Shown: positions 40,363-44,375 of the stretch, piece by piece
Layout: every line of letters starts with the position of its first letter
Position numbering within the stretch: position 1 is the stretch's first letter
Program-made: the position numbers and the translations under genes
NCBI RefSeq assembly: GCF_017873415.1
Contig: NZ_JAGGKD010000017.1
Coordinates: 1-44,375, forward strand
DNA length: 44,375 nt
Direction of reading: 5' to 3'
Origin: Methanolobus bombayensis
GTDB lineage: Archaea > Halobacteriota > Methanosarcinia > Methanosarcinales > Methanosarcinaceae
The notes under the pieces: model-generated
What the model was told of the DNA's origin: nothing
What the model saw: the letters and a program-made list of their open reading frames with translations, nothing else
Database searches by the model: none

Positions 40363-43143
40363 TCATAGATACCCTAGGAACAAAAATCTGGGCTGAAGGA
40401 TCTCACAAGGCCTTGAATCGATCCTCTCGTTACTTAGTGGATTGTTCTTCTCAAGATTAAAGTCAACTTGTATTCCGGCTACATTCATACCTCTGATCTT
40501 ATTTATGTACATATAGAACAGAATTAGTGTCGACATAAAGAATGACAGTAAAAGCAACTTTCCTTCCAGCATCCACCGCCCAAAGATATCTATTGCAAAA
40601 TCTATGTTCCCCAAGTAAAGCAGGAATGCAGATGTTATAGTTATTACCATAAGTATGGAGGGAAATGCCCTGTAAAGTATGGTTTTTGTCTTTGCACAAA
40701 GACTCCACTTATTTTTAAATGATTGATGATTACGAAGAGCTTTGATGTTATACATATCTTCTATAATTGCCTTCCTGATAAATTTCTTCGCCTGACTATA
40801 ATACCATAGTTTCCAGAAGGATGAAGTATCTGCTAATTTAGCATAGGACCACCCCAGATTGTTATAAATAGCCGATTTTGTAACAAAGTGTAATGCGATT
40901 GGATTTTTAAGTGCTTTTTTATACCATTTTATAGACTCACTATACTGCTTCTCATTTGCAGCAATATCCCCATATGCAAAGAGTACATACGGATTTGAAG
41001 GCTCCATTTCCATTGCTTTTTTAACTTCACGCATGGCATCATAGTGCAATTCATATTGCTGACTTAAGAAAAGTCCATAGCTATACCTTATTACAACATT
41101 GTTTGGGTCAGACTTGAGAGCGTTTTCGTATTCTCTTTTGCTTGCCTCTCTTTTTCTGTTTGCGGAATAGATCTGGTACTGAGCATTGATATAGGGTACT
41201 ATTTCCTTTCCAGATTTGTTCTTTAGAAGGTGATAGTTGCATAGTTCTTCCTCCTCAATTGCAGATTTTGACAAAAAGTTGGCGTATGCTGCCATCAAAA
41301 CAGAATATTCTGGAGCAATCTGATCTGTTTTTTCACTCTGTTTATGAATTATTTCCCACATTTCTTTCCACTGTGTTTCAGCTTCATTATTACGTCCGCA
41401 ATCATTCAGGAACAGGGCATAATAAAAGCGAGCAATGAGATTCTTTTTATTCAGACTTATTGCATGCTTAAAGTGCCATTCTGCTTCCTTATCCATCCCT
41501 GTTATATCCTTGAGCAAAGCTGCATACAGAGCATATGTTAAATCATCCGGGTCGAAAGTCAATGCTCTTCTAAAACATTCTACTGCGTCGTTGGTACGTT
41601 TAGTGTCTCTAAAATAATGCAAACACTTTAAACTGTCAACATAATTGTCAATATAAATATAGGGCTTATAGATCTGTCTTTGGTACCAGCAATTAACACT
41701 GATTGATCTATGTTTTATTTTTAAATTTATTTTATTAGCACAATCAATAAGAAAATTTGATTTTAAATAAATATAGAGTTTATGTGCCAGTATTCGATGT
41801 AATTTTCGTATCAGTGTTTGGTACCAGCAATTAACACGGATTGGTTTATGCTTTCTTTTTGACTTTACTTTATTTACACAATCAATTAGAAAACTTGAAT
41901 ACCTGAAACGTGCCATCATTAAAGTAGGATCTTGCTTGACAGCTAAGGAAAACTGTTCTTTAGCTTCATAACTTTTTCCACAGATCTCGTAAAGAAAAGT
42001 TGCATATTTAAAATGTATCTTTGGATTGTTGCCATCAAGTTTTATTGCCTTAATAAAATGCTTTTTGGCTTCTGAAATACAAGCTTTGGCATCTTTAGCA
42101 TTTTTCCCATAGAGGCAATATTCAGCCAGAAAATATGCATAATAAAAATGTACCAATTCATTATTTTGATTTGCTTTTTTTTCCAAGGCCTTTTCAAATA
42201 TTTCACAAGCATCTCTTTTCCTTCCATTTTCCTTAAGGATCGTAGCGTATGTGTAGTAAGCCAGGGGGTAGTTTTTATGTGTAGTGGATCGCTTAACTGT
42301 AGTAAACTGTTTATCTGCTATATCATTATTTATTTTGACAGCATCTTTCAACTTTGCTTCGATCTCCGGTAAAATAGGCTCTTTGAATACATTTGTAAGA
42401 TTGTTTTTGTAGCGATAAAGATAGATGGCGTATAATGTAAGTGCCTTTGGATTATTTCCACAATTTTTAATCATATCTTTTATCCTTTTGTCGGCCTCTA
42501 TGTTTTTATCATCATCTCTAAGGAAAAGCGCATATGTATAATATGCAAGTTCAAAATCTTTTTGTGATTTAAGAACATTTTCAAAATCATCTTTCAAAAC
42601 TATTTTTTTAGCTATCCTCGAATTGATATAGGTAGCAAGTATTCTGGCTTTAGATGTGTGTACTGCACTGAAAAAGTAATATTTAGCAAGAGCACGAGCC
42701 AGAGCATATGCCAGGTTGTATTCACTATCAGAAAGTTTTATTATTCTATTGAATAGCTGATCGAAATCAGGCTTTAGGATATTTAGTTTATGTGTAAAAC
42801 TTTTGATACAAATATCTAATTTGGCATCTTCTTTGTATAGCTCATTACGGCAACAAGAGATTATGCAATCATTAAGAATTTCATAGAGATCTGATCTAAA
42901 ATGATGCAGCTTTGTATTAATTAAAAGTGCATATACAATACATTCAATAGCACAAGCTTTTTCGGGCTCATAATCCAATCTCGATCTTAGCTTATCCGGA
43001 AATGTCTTTAATGCCGGATATATCATCAGAACCCAAAATCGATTTTGTTGTATTCTCTTTTCAATTTCACTTACATTAGCCTGAAAACCAAGAGACTCAT
43101 CGTATACAGTGAGACATTCGTCAATAAACTCATTTACTTTCAT
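40363..43143 (-). CDS. Large TPR-repeat protein with C-terminal membrane hairpin
   Basis: 926 residues from ATG 43143. The frame reaches a TTG at 43179, but GGAGTGGAG-type sequence precedes the ATG. An N-terminal helical region of about 190 residues is followed by many TPR-like units (YYTYALFLRDDDKNIEADKR, IHFKYATFLYEICGKSYEAK, YVLFAYGDIAANEKQYSESI). Near the end are two membrane helices (about residues 830-850 and 860-880) and a soluble tail of about 44 residues. A 46-residue segment is duplicated inside it. Such proteins scaffold other proteins; no enzyme domain is visible. It stands alone between repeats D and E in the TA island. A TATA-like AATATATT lies near 43217-43224. I cannot assign a function; a defence or stress role is only suggested by its location. 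Confidence 0.8.
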   Translation of the reverse strand: MKVNEFIDECLTVYDESLGFQANVSEIEKRIQQNRFWVLMIYPALKTFPDKLRSRLDYEPEKACAIECIVYALLINTKLHHFRSDLYEILNDCIISCCRNELYKEDAKLDICIKSFTHKLNILKPDFDQLFNRIIKLSDSEYNLAYALARALAKYYFFSAVHTSKARILATYINSRIAKKIVLKDDFENVLKSQKDFELAYYTYALFLRDDDKNIEADKRIKDMIKNCGNNPKALTLYAIYLYRYKNNLTNVFKEPILPEIEAKLKDAVKINNDIADKQFTTVKRSTTHKNYPLAYYTYATILKENGRKRDACEIFEKALEKKANQNNELVHFYYAYFLAEYCLYGKNAKDAKACISEAKKHFIKAIKLDGNNPKIHFKYATFLYEICGKSYEAKEQFSLAVKQDPTLMMARFRYSSFLIDCVNKVKSKRKHKPIRVNCWYQTLIRKLHRILAHKLYIYLKSNFLIDCANKINLKIKHRSISVNCWYQRQIYKPYIYIDNYVDSLKCLHYFRDTKRTNDAVECFRRALTFDPDDLTYALYAALLKDITGMDKEAEWHFKHAISLNKKNLIARFYYALFLNDCGRNNEAETQWKEMWEIIHKQSEKTDQIAPEYSVLMAAYANFLSKSAIEEEELCNYHLLKNKSGKEIVPYINAQYQIYSANRKREASKREYENALKSDPNNVVIRYSYGLFLSQQYELHYDAMREVKKAMEMEPSNPYVLFAYGDIAANEKQYSESIKWYKKALKNPIALHFVTKSAIYNNLGWSYAKLADTSSFWKLWYYSQAKKFIRKAIIEDMYNIKALRNHQSFKNKWSLCAKTKTILYRAFPSILMVITITSAFLLYLGNIDFAIDIFGRWMLEGKLLLLSFFMSTLILFYMYINKIRGMNVAGIQVDFNLEKNNPLSNERIDSRPCEILQPRFLFLGYL
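41680..41898 (-). repeat. in-frame tandem duplication inside the TPR gene
   Basis: Bases 41680-41760 and 41818-41898 are near copies (both start TTGGTACCAGCAATTAACAC on the plus strand), about four-fifths identical by eye. The offset is 138 bases, exactly 46 codons, so the reading frame is kept. The protein shows FLIDCVNKVKSKRKHKPIRV followed later by FLIDCANKINLKIKHRSISV. Confidence 0.8.
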
Positions 43144-43288
43144 GTCTCTACTCCACTCCCAATTAAGTATTAGCTTCAAATCTATATTTAACTTTCGAAT
43201 TAATTTTTATTAATGAATATATTTATTTTTAAAATAGTATCATTTTAGAGATAGTTCTTTATGTATCCAACATTTTTCTTTGTCTGTG

Positions 43289-43330
43289 ATGAAGAAATAT
43301 GCCGCATGAGGCGTAAAGTTGTATTGGTCT
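43289..43330 (+). repeat. island hairpin repeat, copy E (divergent)
   Basis: ATGAAGAAATATGCCGCATG, then AGGCGTAAAGTTGTATTGG. It keeps the spacing and the GCC/GGC stem but is the least similar of the five. It lies upstream of the TPR gene. The following 43331-43531 shows no supported gene; only a 34-codon frame (43444-43548) of no recognised family is present. Confidence 0.45.
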
Positions 43331-43531
43331 TTATCACTTGGTTCGCTTATTTTGCTAGTTAGTATCGAGGAAATTTCTGTTTTTAACTTGCATCTAAATA
43401 GTCACATAGTGATGAATTATATTTTTTAGAAGAATAATAACAAATGTGCAAAGCAAATTTTGTAAAACACTGGCCACCGTCTGATATTATGACAGAACAA
43501 GTTACGGAAAAGATGCCAGTAGAAAAAACAT

Positions 43532-43816
43532 CTGGTTTTACAGGATAAGTTCATTATCTCAGATCATGCAAGAACAAGAATGTTCCAAAGAAATGTCTCA
43601 ACTGATGAATTGATCGAAGTTGTTAACAACTCAACTATTATAGAAGAATATCCTGAAGATAAACCATGTCCTTTGGTTCTTCTTTTAGATCTTGTGAACA
43701 ATTAAGCATGTCATATAGTAGTGGCAGATTGTATTGATAATTTCAGAATAATAACCGTTTATTAACCGGCAAAAGATAAATTGGTTGAAGACAAAATAAG
43801 GATTGATAATCAATAA
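43532..43816 (+). pseudogene. DUF4258-type toxin remnant
   Basis: The frame reads DKFIISDHARTRMFQRNVST, DELIEVVNNSTIIEEYPEDK, PCPLVLLLDLVNN, then TAA (43703-43705), then ACHIVVADCIDNFRIITVY, TAA (43763-43765), then PAKDKLVEDKIR. This is the order of DUF4258 proteins (SDHARxRMxxR, then HxVVA, then IITVYxP). No start codon with a ribosome-binding site is evident. These toxins are usually paired with YgiT-type antitoxins, two remnants of which lie in this island. Confidence 0.7.
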
Positions 43817-43893
43817 TCCCGGATAAATGTAGTTTTTGTAAAGGCAAACTCATTTTAAGAAGGCATGTATCCATATGCAAGAGTCAAGAAATA

Positions 43894-44172
43894 TCATTTG
43901 TTCTCCAGATCCCTGCCAACAGACGCAAGGATTTCCAGAGCTTCATCTGCCGGAACAGGCTGTTTCCAGGCATTGTGCATAAGCTCTGCTGAATGACCTG
44001 TTTCCATGAACAGTTCGGAGTGTCTTTTACTTAGATCAAAGTCTTCAAGATAGTGAACTATAGCCTTTTTTACAAGTTCTTCCCTGGAATGAGCATAACC
44101 TGCCTTTACCCGGGAATCTATCTTGCGGACCAGATATTCACCAATATTCACATCTGTAGCCGTTTCTGACAT
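43894..44172 (-). CDS. Ribbon-helix-helix (ParD/CopG-like) protein, probable antitoxin
   Basis: 92 residues from ATG 44172: MSETATDVNIGEYLVRKIDS, then RVKAGYAHSREELVKKAIVH and a C-terminal helix region (SKRHSELFMETGHSAELMHN, ALEILASVGRDLENK). The N-terminal half has the ribbon-helix-helix pattern of DNA-binding antitoxins, the C-terminal part would bind a toxin. The frame extends upstream to 44259, but a TATA box at about 44200-44207 (minus strand) would start mRNA near 44177, so the short form is chosen, with almost no leader. No toxin gene follows it; the next sequence is the DUF4258 remnant on the other strand. Confidence 0.75.
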   Translation of the reverse strand: MSETATDVNIGEYLVRKIDSRVKAGYAHSREELVKKAIVHYLEDFDLSKRHSELFMETGHSAELMHNAWKQPVPADEALEILASVGRDLENK

Positions 44173-44199
44173 CTTAATACTAGTATTTGCCTTTAAGTA

Positions 44200-44207
44200 A
44201 ATATAAA
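44200..44207 (-). promoter_or_regulatory. TATA box of the ribbon-helix-helix gene
   Basis: On the minus strand TTTATATT lies about 28 bases before ATG 44172, predicting a nearly leaderless mRNA. The sequence 44260-44375 beyond it holds nothing I can assign. Confidence 0.45.
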
Positions 44208-44375
44208 TTCCGTTGAAGAAGAAAGAAGAGCTCTGTAGAAATCCTTCACATTCAAACAATGGTATAAGTCAATAAAATTTCGGCTTTGTAGAAAACCTAC
44301 TTTCCATTTTATTTTAACATAATAATTTAAAAAGGATTAGTCCCCTTAGCATTATCTGCTACCGAAAACACAAAG

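Noticed and set aside
36829-43330. Integron attC sites as the identity of the hairpin repeats
   Set aside because: The copies do not show the GTTRRRY/RYYYAAC core pairs of attC sites, and no integron integrase is in the window. Only the cassette-like layout is similar.
36829-43330. CRISPR array
   Set aside because: The repeats are few, far apart and irregularly spaced with genes between them, and no cas genes are present.
1-44375. tRNA and rRNA genes
   Set aside because: I looked through the intergenic regions for cloverleaf-like and rRNA-like stretches and saw none; a covariance-model scan would be needed to be certain.

Overview
The window looks like a chromosomal segment of a methylotrophic methanogen of the family Methanosarcinaceae (Methanolobus/Methanococcoides/Methanosarcina type). 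The reasons are a formylmethanofuran dehydrogenase gene set (fwdG-fwdB-fwdD), a heterodisulfide reductase HdrA with a fused MvhD-like domain and a polyferredoxin partner, the archaeal-only GatE, archaeal TATA-type promoters, moderate-to-low GC, and many genes of the NosD, UPF0182, DUF1638 and BCCT families common in that group. The assignment is by protein family, not by a database search.

Layout. 1-389 is the cut-off N-terminal part of an IS605-type TnpB. 759-4801 holds aconitase and citrate synthase, the start of the oxidative branch to 2-oxoglutarate. 4776-5804 holds an SRPBCC protein and a small TM2-like membrane protein. 5841-10599 (all minus) is a redox block: fwdD, fwdB, fwdG, a ferredoxin:thioredoxin-reductase-like protein, a cupin and the hybrid cluster protein. 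10955-17623 holds envelope and secreted functions: a NosD/dockerin-like protein, UPF0182 coupled to a dienelactone-hydrolase-like lipoprotein, and a membrane-anchored winged-helix regulator behind a small secreted protein. The divergent intergenic space 17648-18036 carries two copies of a 15-nt element centred on GTTTAAAC, a strongly folding segment and the hdrA promoter. 18037-21707 is hdrA plus an eight-cluster polyferredoxin. 21816-30480 is core metabolism: gatE, a membrane-anchored beta-propeller, carA, carB, argG. 30540-36065 (minus) holds a hypothetical gene, a BCCT transporter, a DUF1638 protein, two small uncertain genes and two PH-domain membrane proteins.

From about 36.1 kb to the right edge the character changes to an accessory island of toxin-antitoxin modules: intact HicBA, RelBE and a HEPN/MNT pair (HEPN start codon questionable), plus broken MNT, HEPN, YgiT, HicB, HicA and DUF4258 genes and partial duplicates of them. 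Five copies of a roughly 50-nt hairpin repeat, all on the plus strand and seen only here, lie between these modules and flank a large TPR membrane protein. One copy sits exactly at the breakpoint of a truncated second hicB-hicA. This repeat-punctuated array is the most unusual structure in the window. The second is the folded intergenic segment upstream of hdrA.

How the genes could work together (inference): the fwd genes, HdrA-MvhD, the polyferredoxin, the disulfide reductase and Hcp all handle ferredoxin- or thiol-level electrons. AcnA, citrate synthase, CarAB and ArgG supply 2-oxoglutarate/glutamate and arginine/pyrimidine biosynthesis. Several gene starts were moved from the longest reading frame to an internal start because of ribosome-binding sites or TATA positions; each case is noted.
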